From Campylobacterales bacterium (GTDB lineage Bacteria > Campylobacterota > Campylobacteria > Campylobacterales > Nitratiruptoraceae): a DNA stretch of 34,430 nucleotides. Shown piece after piece: positions 17,201-29,792 of this stretch. The position numbers were made by a program, and so were the translations under genes. The stretch covers positions 1 to 34,430 of the forward strand of contig JAMONM010000038.1 of the NCBI GenBank assembly GCA_027065825.1, given 5' to 3'. Each line of letters begins with the position of its first letter. Positions within the stretch are counted from its first letter, which is position 1. A model generated the notes under the pieces. The model ran no database searches and had not been told where the DNA came from. It saw only the letters and a program-made list of their open reading frames with translations.

Positions 17201-17793
17201 GCGCGCTGGCGGAGATTTTGATATGTGACGACCCGGAAAGCACGGCGCACTTGCTAAAAGAGGAGTTTACCGCAAACAGGGTCGTTTTGCTAATTAGAGA
17301 GGAGTTCGGAATCGAAGACGCTAAAGAGGCCATAAAAGAGGCCTATATAGCCAGCGAAAAGGAGAAGCTGATAGTTTTGGCCGCAAAAAAGTTTAATATC
17401 TACTCCCAGAACGCGCTCTTAAAGATTTTGGAAGAGCCGCCAAAAAATATTCTTTTTAAGATTCTCTGTACGGCTAAATCCTCTCTTTTACCCACCATCA
17501 GATCGAGATTGCCCGTTAGAAACTTAAAAAAAAGAGACGCAAAGCCCTCCCGAAAGATCGAAAAAATAGATCTGGAGGAGATTCTTAACATGCTGAAACA
17601 AGAGAGAATTGAAGCTGAGGAGGCGAAAGAGAGCGTTTATGAGGCCTTCAGACTCTTTTTAAGATCCGAACCTAAACCGGGGGCCAAAACTCTTGAGGCG
17701 TTCGAGGAGTCGCTAAAGTTGCTGGAACTCAACTCCAATCCTAAGACGGTACTTTTAAGGCTCTATCTAAATATATTAAAGAGTAGAAGATGA
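17197..17793 (+). CDS. holB: DNA polymerase III delta' subunit (short form)
   Basis: FNIYSQNALLKILEEPPKNILFKILCTAKSSLLPTIRSRLPV clamp-loader motif; only 198 aa. Confidence 0.88.
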   Translation: MSALAEILICDDPESTAHLLKEEFTANRVVLLIREEFGIEDAKEAIKEAYIASEKEKLIVLAAKKFNIYSQNALLKILEEPPKNILFKILCTAKSSLLPTIRSRLPVRNLKKRDAKPSRKIEKIDLEEILNMLKQERIEAEEAKESVYEAFRLFLRSEPKPGAKTLEAFEESLKLLELNSNPKTVLLRLYLNILKSRR

Positions 17794-18950
17794 GAGTAGT
17801 TAAAATTTCCTCCCAAAGCGACGTTATAAAAATAATGGAAAGACTCGGCGTAGATCCGGCCGGAACTAAAATAATGGAAAAAAAGTGCGAAATAATGCTT
17901 TTTTTAATTAAGGATCTGCCCGTAGGGGCCGCAAATATACTAAAACAGGACGCTCTCTCTATTGGAGCGGATGCGGCCCTTCCCAGCGGAGCGGTTACCT
18001 GCAGTTTCAAAAAGTGCGATCTGCTGCTGATGGGAACCAAAAAACACATCGAGATTCTCTCTAAAAAAGAGAAGGCCCAGCCGTACGGATTGAAGGATCT
18101 AGCAAGAGAGCTCTCTTTGCATATAGACCAAAGAGCTTCCGACGTGAAAATAATGGGAGTGATAAACGTTAACAGCGACAGTTTCTATCCTATGAGCCGT
18201 TTCGATCCCAAGGCGGCGCTATCGGCTATAGAGAGAATGATAGAGGAGGGCGCCGATATGATAGATATCGGCGCCGTTTCCAGTCGACCCGGTAGCGATG
18301 AGGTCCCCCTTTCGGAGGAGATAAAAAGGGTCTCTCCCGTGCTGGAGCTTTTAAAAGATAGCGAAATTACCTCCAAAGCCCTCTTTAGTATCGATACCTA
18401 CAGGCCGGAAGTGGCGAAAATGGCGCTTGAAGCTGGTTTTAAAATCGTCAACGACATTACCGGACTAAGAGATAGTAAAATGTGCGAAGTCGTCTCTTTT
18501 TACGAAGCTTCCGTAGTGATAATGCATATGCAAAATGAACCTAAAAACATGCAGGCCGATCCCAGATACGAGGATGTTGTGTCGGAAGTGTCTCGATTTT
18601 TCGAAGAACGTATCGAAAAGGCGCGCCGTTTTTCTATACCTGAAGAGAAGATTATTTTGGATCCCGGTATCGGATTTGGTAAAAGACTCGAGCATAACGT
18701 GGCTTTGCTTAACGGATTGTCCCATTTTAAGAGATTCGGCCGAGAGATTCTAGTCGGGGCCAGCAGAAAATCGATGATAGATCATATCTATCCCTCAAAA
18801 GTTGAGGAGCGACTTCCGGGAACGATCGTGTTGCACCTCAAGGCGCTCAGGGAGGGAGCCCAGATCATAAGATGTCACGACGTAAAGGAGCATAAACAGG
18901 CCTTTGCTGTGGAGAGATACCTCAACGGTTCGGTAGAGGCTCTAATATGA
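17790..18950 (+). CDS. folP: dihydropteroate synthase
   Basis: IMGVINVNSDSFYP, GADMIDIGAVSSRPGS, SIDTYRPEVAKMALEAGFKIVNDITG, VVIMHMQNEPKNMQ, IILDPGIGFGKRLEHNVALL, GASRKSMI. Confidence 0.95.
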   Translation: MRVVKISSQSDVIKIMERLGVDPAGTKIMEKKCEIMLFLIKDLPVGAANILKQDALSIGADAALPSGAVTCSFKKCDLLLMGTKKHIEILSKKEKAQPYGLKDLARELSLHIDQRASDVKIMGVINVNSDSFYPMSRFDPKAALSAIERMIEEGADMIDIGAVSSRPGSDEVPLSEEIKRVSPVLELLKDSEITSKALFSIDTYRPEVAKMALEAGFKIVNDITGLRDSKMCEVVSFYEASVVIMHMQNEPKNMQADPRYEDVVSEVSRFFEERIEKARRFSIPEEKIILDPGIGFGKRLEHNVALLNGLSHFKRFGREILVGASRKSMIDHIYPSKVEERLPGTIVLHLKALREGAQIIRCHDVKEHKQAFAVERYLNGSVEALI

Positions 18951-20101
18951 ACAGAGTAGTCCTTTCGAAAAAAGCTTCCGCCGGTATCAAAGAGGGGTTT
19001 TTGTGGGCATACAAAAACGAGGTGATCTCCACTCTTGAGAACGGACTCTCGGCGGCCGAGATATACGACGACAAAGGAGAGTTTTTGGCCGTGGGATACT
19101 ACAACCCGGCCAGCGTGATTGCGGTTAGGATTTTTGACAGAAAAAGATCGACCTTGGGGCGGGATTTTTTCAGGCAAAGTCTTTTAAAGGCGATAAAAAG
19201 GCGCTCTTTGTTGAATGCTGAGGCCTATAGAATAGTCAACTCAGAAAGCGATTTGCTTCCGGGATTGGTAGTGGATCGATATAAAGATTATATCAGAATA
19301 GACTTTACTACCGCCGGGATGCTGATGTTCAAGGACGATATTCTCTCGTTGCTGTTTGAGATCTTAAAACCTGGGGGAGCGGTCGTGGATTTTGACGAAC
19401 GACTGCAAAAAAAAGAGGGGGTGGAGTTTGAAAGAGAGATTTTGGGAGAGGTTCCGAAAAAGATCCTTTTCAAAGAGAACTCGATAGTTTTCGCGGCCGA
19501 TATTATAGACGGTCAAAAGAGCGGTTTTTATCTGGATCAAAGAAGAAACAGACGGATATTGAGCGAGTATATCGCGCCAAGGAGCGAGTTTTTGGATCTG
19601 TTTTGCAATACCGGAGGATTCGGTCTGTATGCCGCCAAAAAAAAAGATGCCAGGGTTACTGCGGTAGACATTTCCCAAAAGGCGATCGAGGATGCGAAGG
19701 AAAATTACGAAATTAACGGTTGCGGTGCCGAGTTCGTACGGGAAAACGTATTTGACTACCTAAGGGTTTTAAGAAAAGAGAAAAGACGATTTAACGTTAT
19801 AGTCGTCGATCCGCCCTCTTTCGCTAAAAACTCTGCCCAAAAAAGAGCCGCTTTGCGCGGATTTTGGGACCTTACCGTTAACTCTTTTAAATTGGCCGCC
19901 AAAGAGGCGTTTGTGGCCCTCTTTTCTTGCTCGTATCACGTGGAGGAAAAGGATCTTTTGCAAATCGCCAATCGCGCCGCTTTACAGACCAACAGAAAAG
20001 TAAGCGTCTTGGACACTTTTTATCAGGATATAGACCATCCGTGGATTTTAGGCTTTGACTACTCAAAATATCTCAAAGGCTTTCTATTCAGGCTCGAATG
20101 A
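18947..20101 (+). CDS. class I SAM-dependent rRNA methyltransferase (RlmI-like, PUA domain)
   Basis: FLDLFCNTGGFGLYAAKKKDARVTAVDIS, VVDPPSFAKN, FVALFSCSYHVEEKDL; N-terminal PUA-like region. Confidence 0.9.
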   Translation: MNRVVLSKKASAGIKEGFLWAYKNEVISTLENGLSAAEIYDDKGEFLAVGYYNPASVIAVRIFDRKRSTLGRDFFRQSLLKAIKRRSLLNAEAYRIVNSESDLLPGLVVDRYKDYIRIDFTTAGMLMFKDDILSLLFEILKPGGAVVDFDERLQKKEGVEFEREILGEVPKKILFKENSIVFAADIIDGQKSGFYLDQRRNRRILSEYIAPRSEFLDLFCNTGGFGLYAAKKKDARVTAVDISQKAIEDAKENYEINGCGAEFVRENVFDYLRVLRKEKRRFNVIVVDPPSFAKNSAQKRAALRGFWDLTVNSFKLAAKEAFVALFSCSYHVEEKDLLQIANRAALQTNRKVSVLDTFYQDIDHPWILGFDYSKYLKGFLFRLE

Positions 20102-21078
20102 TGAGATTGATTTATCGCAAAAACGAAGCTTTGCCCACCATCAAGAAGGGTTTTAAAGGAGTACCCGTAAAAAGAGGGCGCTTCGTTGGAGAGTTCGACT
20201 CCAGAAGCGGGCGCGGTTTCAGACAAATAGGCGATCTGGCCATATTCGTAAAGAGATTTTTGACAAAAGAGAAAGGCATAGCCAAAACTCCTTTGAAAGT
20301 GTTAAAAGAGGATATCCCTAAATCGAAAGATTTTATTTTGTGGCTGGGCCACGCCACCTTTTTTATCTCTGTCTGCGGAAAAAAGATCTTGACCGATCCC
20401 AGTTTTGGCTCAATTCCTTTTAAAAGACGGCTGACGCCCCCGCCTTATCGTTTAGGGGAGCTGGGAGAGATAGACTATCTGCTCGTATCGCACGGCCATT
20501 ACGATCATCTGGATCTAAAGAGCCTCAAAGGAGCTTCAAAAATCAAAGAGGCGCTCGTTCCTTTAGGCATGGGAAGATTGATAGGCAGAGTCAACAAAAG
20601 AGTCGCTATCCAAGAAGCCGGCTGGTATCAGCGATACGATACGGAGGGAGTCGAGATCTTCTTTTTGCCGGCACACCACTGGTATAGGCGGGGCTTTTTC
20701 GATTACAACCGCGTTTTATGGGGAAGTTTTATGATCTCCTGCAAGGGAGTGAATATCTATTTTGCGGGCGATAGCGGATATAACAGACATTTTAGGGAGA
20801 TAAGGGAGCTTTTCGGATATATCGATATAGCCATTATGCCGATAAATCCCCCCTATATCGTAGGCGGCAGCCATATGAGCCACAAAGAGACGCTAAAAGC
20901 CATCAAGGATCTCTCTCCTAAAAAAGTGATCGCCATGCATTACGGAACCTTCGATTTGACTTTGGAAAGCACAAAAGAGCTGGCGGAATGGTTTAAAAAC
21001 CTCTCCAAAAACGAATTAGGCGAAGCATATAAAGTGCTACTTCTTGAGATTGGAAAGCCTCTTCTTTTGAGCCGTTAA
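20098..21078 (+). CDS. MBL-fold metallo-hydrolase (NAPE-PLD/UlaG-like), paralog B
   Basis: LWLGHATFFISVCGKKILTDPSF, VSHGHYDHLDLKSLK, LPAHHW, FAGDSGYNRHF, HMSHKETLKAI, HYGTFDLTLE; clear paralog of 3637-4530. Confidence 0.92.
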   Translation: MMRLIYRKNEALPTIKKGFKGVPVKRGRFVGEFDSRSGRGFRQIGDLAIFVKRFLTKEKGIAKTPLKVLKEDIPKSKDFILWLGHATFFISVCGKKILTDPSFGSIPFKRRLTPPPYRLGELGEIDYLLVSHGHYDHLDLKSLKGASKIKEALVPLGMGRLIGRVNKRVAIQEAGWYQRYDTEGVEIFFLPAHHWYRRGFFDYNRVLWGSFMISCKGVNIYFAGDSGYNRHFREIRELFGYIDIAIMPINPPYIVGGSHMSHKETLKAIKDLSPKKVIAMHYGTFDLTLESTKELAEWFKNLSKNELGEAYKVLLLEIGKPLLLSR

Positions 21079-21205
21079 AGTTTAATTAAATTTTATTATG
21101 GTTAAAATAGATAGATTTGCGAATAAAATCTCAAAAGGCGTCGGTCCGGTTTTCGGTCGAGATTTGACCGATTAGGGGCCGTCGGTTAGCCGCAAGAGAA
21201 TTATT

Positions 21206-21232
21206 TATAATTTTTTTTGAACATAATGTTCA
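21206..21232 (+). promoter_or_regulatory. candidate promoter -10 and 7-1-7 palindromic operator upstream of the diheme peroxidase
   Basis: TATAAT at 21206-21211; TGAACAT-A-ATGTTCA perfect palindrome at 21218-21232. Confidence 0.5.
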
Positions 21233-21253
21233 TAATTTTAAATAGAGCGAGTT

Positions 21254-22108
21254 ATGAAAAGAGTTTTTCTATATCTGTTTTTTACCGTCTCTCTTTTGGC
21301 CAACGGTCCCATAGAACCGATAGATCCGGCAAAACATCTAAATCTTTTGAAAGTGGAACTGGGTAAAATACTCTTTTTCGATCCGAACCTCTCATCGGAT
21401 TCCAAAACGTCGTGCGCAAGCTGCCATAAAAAAGAGCACGGAGGCTCCAACGGCAAAAGGTTCGCACGCGGGGTTTACGACAGGGAAGTCGCTTTGAACG
21501 TGCCCTCGATTTATAACTTGAAATATCAATACGTATACGGATGGCTAAAAAAAGAGTACGATCTGAAAAAGAAGATAGAACTGATCATGACGGATCCGGA
21601 TATCATGGACGCCGATTTCGAAAAGATAAAAAACTACATCCAAAAAACCCCTTTTTTGTCCAAAAGATTTTCCTATACCTATTCAAAGGTGGACAAAGAG
21701 AGCATCATCGACGCTCTGTATAACTATCTATTGTCGTTGACCACCACCGGATCCAAATTTGATAGATATCTAAAAGGAGAAATCGAGCTCGATCCGGAAG
21801 AAAAGAGGGGATTTGAGCTGTTTAAGAGATACGGATGCATAGCGTGCCATAACGGCAGGAGCGTAGGAGGGCACCTATATTTCAAATACGGCTATTTCCT
21901 AGAAGGAAAGGAACAAAAATACGTTAAATGCCCCTCTTTGAGAAACGTGGAGTATACCGCTCCATATTTTCACACTGGCGCGGTCAAGGATCTAAAAGAG
22001 GCCGTTAAATGGATGGCGAAGGTTCAGCTGGGCCGGGAGATCAGCGACAGGGATTGCGAATTGATAGTAAAATTTCTCAAAACCTTGAGCGGAACGCCGA
22101 ATGATTAG
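21254..22108 (+). CDS. diheme cytochrome c peroxidase/MauG family protein
   Basis: Signal peptide; CASCHKKEHGG and CIACHNGRSVGG heme sites; KCPSLRNVEYTAPYFHTGAVKDLKEAVKWMAKVQLG. Confidence 0.9.
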   Translation: MKRVFLYLFFTVSLLANGPIEPIDPAKHLNLLKVELGKILFFDPNLSSDSKTSCASCHKKEHGGSNGKRFARGVYDREVALNVPSIYNLKYQYVYGWLKKEYDLKKKIELIMTDPDIMDADFEKIKNYIQKTPFLSKRFSYTYSKVDKESIIDALYNYLLSLTTTGSKFDRYLKGEIELDPEEKRGFELFKRYGCIACHNGRSVGGHLYFKYGYFLEGKEQKYVKCPSLRNVEYTAPYFHTGAVKDLKEAVKWMAKVQLGREISDRDCELIVKFLKTLSGTPND

Positions 22109-24170
22109 ATTTATCAAAATTTTGGTAATAGCCGTTTTTATTCTCTTTTTGGCCATCTACCTTCATAAAGTGATGGAGTATGAGAAGGTAACCAAAATAT
22201 TCGGTTACGAGGAGAGAATAGGGGTGTTGGCCGACATAAACCACTATATCAGCGACGAAGTGGACAAAATAGTCGGTAACAGATACGTAAACTACGACTA
22301 TATAATCGACGATATAAAGCGCTTTCAGGAGGAGCTCAAGAAGATCTCCAAAAACGAACTCGCCTTGAAAACCTCGATAGTAGAAGAACTGAAAAAGATC
22401 AAAAAGAGTTTCGACGAGGAGAGAATAATAATAGAAAAGATTATACAAGAGAGCGCCGTAGTAAAGAGCTCTTTTTTGTATCTGCCCTATCTTGAAAAGG
22501 AGATTATGCTAAACGGTCTGAGCGATAAAAAGATCGTTGACGCGGTTCATGAAACCATAGAGCTGCTATCTTATCAGGTCTTTTTGAGGGAGAGGGGCTC
22601 CAACAAGAAATTCTACGAGAGTCTGGCCTCAATCAAAGAGTTTACGCCGCAGGATGAAAAGCTGGCCAAGCTTTTGAGATATTTTTACGTCCACTCTATT
22701 TTGGTTAACGACTCCATGGAGAGACTGACACCGCTTTTGGAAGAGTTCAAACATAAAAATATGATCGTCAATCTAAATATAGAAAACGCAAAAAACAGAA
22801 TAGTTGATTACGAGGTGAACGTAAAAAGAGACAATCTGCTGTTTGAAGGTGTACTGCACAGCGTTCTGTTTATTTTTGCTGGAACCATTTTCTTTTTTAT
22901 CTACAAGGAGCAAAAGGCCGAAAACGAATTGAAGAGAATGGCGGAATACGATTATCTTACCGGTCTTCCCAACAGATATAGGCTGCTAAAGGATCTAAAA
23001 AGAAAATATGAGGACAAAAAGGTACATATTATCAAGTTCGATATCGACAATTTTGCTCATATCAACGAAAAGTTCGGTTCCGTTATCGGCGACGTGGTAT
23101 TGAAATTCTTTGCCTCGCTTTTGGAAAAAGAGTGCCCGGGCCACTCCTATCGAGTGACTTCGGACGAATTTGTGGCCATTTGCGAAAATCCGAACAGGGA
23201 GGAGATAATCTCTTTTTTCAGAAGGTTGACATCCACGATAAAAAACAGGTCCCCCTACTATTTTACAATCAGCGCCGGAGCTTTCTGGCTGGAGGGCAAG
23301 TTCGACAACGAAAAGGTAATATATTACCTCCATTCCGCTCTTTACAGCGCTAAAAAACGCGGCGGCGACAAACTGGTCTTTTATGAGGAGGGGGATTTTT
23401 ACATAAAGGAGTACAGTTACCTTTCCCATATCGGAACTGAGATCAAAAAGGAGATCGAAGAGTCGATAAAAGAGGACAGGTTCGTTCTATGTTATCAGCC
23501 TATATGGAGCCTAAAAGAAAAAAGGGTCAAAAAGTACGAGGTTCTCCTTAGAATGCAAAAGGGCTCTTCCATCATATATCCGGCTGAATTTATCGAATTC
23601 GCCGAGCGTTTCAATCTCATAGGCAAAGTGACAAGAATAGTGATAGACAAAGCTTTCAAAGCCTATAAAGAGACCGGAGCCCCGCTATCTATAAATCTTT
23701 CGGGTCTCGATCTGGTCGATGAGTCTTTGATATCTTATATCATCAGGATGTCCAAAAAACATGATATCGACAATTCGCAGATAACTTTTGAGGTGACTGA
23801 AACCGCCGTGGTCGAAGATTTCGAAAGAGGCAAAAAGTTCATAACGGATCTGAAAAAAGAGGGTTTTAGATTCGCCATAGACGATTTCGGGGTGGGATAC
23901 AGCTCGCTGAAATATCTTCACGAAATACCTGTAGATTATATAAAAATAGACGGCTCATTCATAAAAGATATCAAAAACAGCGAAAAGATGCAGGAGTTCG
24001 TCAAAAATATCCACTATATCATCAAAAGCTCCGGAAAGCTTTCAATTGCCGAATTCGTCGAAGATTCCCAGACACTCGCCATTTTGGAGAGAATAGGAAT
24101 AGATTACGTTCAGGGTTATTTCATAGGTATGCCAGCCATGCAGATAGACGGCGCCAATAAAAACCTCTAA
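22101..24170 (+). CDS. membrane GGDEF/EAL protein, degenerate GGDEF with probable c-di-GMP phosphodiesterase EAL domain
   Basis: Two TMs flanking a helical sensor region; GGDEF site reads VTSDEF; EAL site EVLLR with NLSG, FEVTET, IDDFGVGYSSLKYL, YIKIDGSFI, QGYFIG retained. Confidence 0.9.
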   Translation: MIRFIKILVIAVFILFLAIYLHKVMEYEKVTKIFGYEERIGVLADINHYISDEVDKIVGNRYVNYDYIIDDIKRFQEELKKISKNELALKTSIVEELKKIKKSFDEERIIIEKIIQESAVVKSSFLYLPYLEKEIMLNGLSDKKIVDAVHETIELLSYQVFLRERGSNKKFYESLASIKEFTPQDEKLAKLLRYFYVHSILVNDSMERLTPLLEEFKHKNMIVNLNIENAKNRIVDYEVNVKRDNLLFEGVLHSVLFIFAGTIFFFIYKEQKAENELKRMAEYDYLTGLPNRYRLLKDLKRKYEDKKVHIIKFDIDNFAHINEKFGSVIGDVVLKFFASLLEKECPGHSYRVTSDEFVAICENPNREEIISFFRRLTSTIKNRSPYYFTISAGAFWLEGKFDNEKVIYYLHSALYSAKKRGGDKLVFYEEGDFYIKEYSYLSHIGTEIKKEIEESIKEDRFVLCYQPIWSLKEKRVKKYEVLLRMQKGSSIIYPAEFIEFAERFNLIGKVTRIVIDKAFKAYKETGAPLSINLSGLDLVDESLISYIIRMSKKHDIDNSQITFEVTETAVVEDFERGKKFITDLKKEGFRFAIDDFGVGYSSLKYLHEIPVDYIKIDGSFIKDIKNSEKMQEFVKNIHYIIKSSGKLSIAEFVEDSQTLAILERIGIDYVQGYFIGMPAMQIDGANKNL

Positions 24171-24183
24171 AGCATACAATTGA

Positions 24184-24189
24184 TATAAT
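24184..24189 (+). promoter_or_regulatory. probable -10 element for ligA
   Basis: TATAAT about 28 nt upstream of the ligA ATG, in the short gap after the GGDEF/EAL gene. Confidence 0.5.
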
Positions 24190-24201
24190 CTCTATTATTA
24201 A

Positions 24202-28248
<4,047 letters not shown>

Positions 28249-28252
<4 letters not shown>

Positions 28253-28962
28253 GACTGGATAGGTATCTATATAGCCGCGACATGGTTCGAAGCAGAACGA
28301 GAGCGAAAGAGCTGATCCTAAAAGGGGCCGTAAAAGTAGACTCTAAAGTGGTTAAAAAACCCTCTTTCGAGGTTTCGCAAGATTCCATAGTGGAGATAGA
28401 GGGGGATGATATCTTTGTCAGCAGAGCCGGGGAGAAGCTGTGGAGATATCTGCAAAAGGGAGCGTTAAATCCCGCCGGATCTACCGTTTTGGACGTTGGG
28501 GCGAGTACCGGCGGCTTTACCCAGGTTATGCTTTTAAAGGGAGCGGCGAGCGTGACCGCGCTGGACGTGGGAAAATTACAGCTACACGAGAGTCTCAGAA
28601 GAGATCCGAGGGTAAAGGTCCTCGAAGAGACCGATATCAGAGATTTTTCTCCCGCAAAAAGATATGATATAGTAACCTGTGACGTATCGTTTATAAGCCT
28701 GTTGTCTATAGCCGATTATTTGGATGGACTCTTTTTGAAAAATCTGCTGGTTTTGTTCAAACCTCAGTTTGAGGTGGGGAAAGAGGCAAAAAGAGACTCA
28801 AAAGGGGTTGTCAAAGATCAAAAGGCAATAAAAGAGGCTATGAGAAGATTTGAGAGTCTGGCTGAGGAGAAAGGATGGATTTTGATAGATAAATCTCCCT
28901 CCGAGATCAAGGGCAAAGAGGGCAATCAAGAGTATTTTTATCTATTCGAGAGAGCAAAATGA
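28249..28962 (+). CDS. tlyA: TlyA-family rRNA 2'-O-methyltransferase / S4-FtsJ protein, probable TTG start
   Basis: LRLDRYLYSRDMVRSRTRAKELILKGAVKVD (S4), FVSRAGEKL, VLDVGASTGGFTQVML, LFKPQFEVGKEA. Track start at 28204 extends into the upstream gene. Confidence 0.92.
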
Positions 28963-29783
28963 GAGATACGATAGACTCTTTGGCCATAGGCGCCTTTGAC
29001 GGGATGCATCTGGGGCATAAGGCTCTGTTCGAGCGTCTGGGAAAAAGGGGCGGTGTTTTGATTATAGAGAAGTCATGCGCCAATATAACCCCCGGGGATA
29101 CCAGATGCGAGTTCGTTGAGCATCCATGCTTTTTTTATCGGCTCGAAAACATAAAACATCTCGATGCCGAAGGCTTCGTTGAAAAATTAAAAAGAGATTT
29201 TGTAAATCTAAAACGGATAGTCGTGGGGTACGATTTCGCTTTCGGAGCGGGCAGAAGATACGGCCCCGATGATCTAAAAAGGTACTCCGACTTTGAGGTT
29301 GAGGTGGTCGACGAGGTAAAAATCGACGGAATATCAGTCCACTCCAGAGTTATCAGAGAGTATATAAAATCCGGAGATATCGAAACGGCCACCAGACTGC
29401 TGGGCCACTCGTTCTTTATAGAGGGCGAAGTGGTCAAGGGTCAGGGACTGGGTTCTAGGGAACTGGTGCCGACCCTAAACCTCTCCGTAACCGATTACGT
29501 TTTGCCAAAGGAGGGGGTTTATGCGACTCTTACGGATATATGCGGCTACTATGAGCCTTCGGTGACTTTTATAGGGCGCCGCGCCACTACCGACGGTAAA
29601 TTCGGCGTAGAGACGCATATTATCGGAAAAACTTTAAAGGAGTGCAAAGACTCCAGAGTAAGGATCATATTCTTACAGCGTATTAGAGACAACAGAAAGT
29701 TTGACTCTTTGAGAGAGTTGAAAAAGGCGATAGAGTCCGATATCCAAAAGGCCCTGGCGGTCGTCAAAAAACATACGATCTAA
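28959..29783 (+). CDS. ribF: bifunctional riboflavin kinase/FAD synthetase
   Basis: LAIGAFDGMHLGHKALFERL, IVVGYDFAFGAGRRYGPDDL, ISVHSRVIREYIKSGDIETATRLLGHSFFIEGEVVKGQGLGSRELVPTLNL. Confidence 0.92.
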   Translation: MRDTIDSLAIGAFDGMHLGHKALFERLGKRGGVLIIEKSCANITPGDTRCEFVEHPCFFYRLENIKHLDAEGFVEKLKRDFVNLKRIVVGYDFAFGAGRRYGPDDLKRYSDFEVEVVDEVKIDGISVHSRVIREYIKSGDIETATRLLGHSFFIEGEVVKGQGLGSRELVPTLNLSVTDYVLPKEGVYATLTDICGYYEPSVTFIGRRATTDGKFGVETHIIGKTLKECKDSRVRIIFLQRIRDNRKFDSLRELKKAIESDIQKALAVVKKHTI

Positions 29784-29792
29784 GGAAAATCG

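Noticed and set aside
17197-17793. Short 198-aa delta' subunit as a possible truncated pseudogene
   Set aside because: Frame is intact with conserved clamp-loader motif and 4-nt coupling on both sides; short delta' forms are, as I recall, usual in this phylum.
22995-23429. 144-aa minus ORF in the GGDEF/EAL gene
   Set aside because: Antisense to the c-di-GMP protein; no supporting signals.
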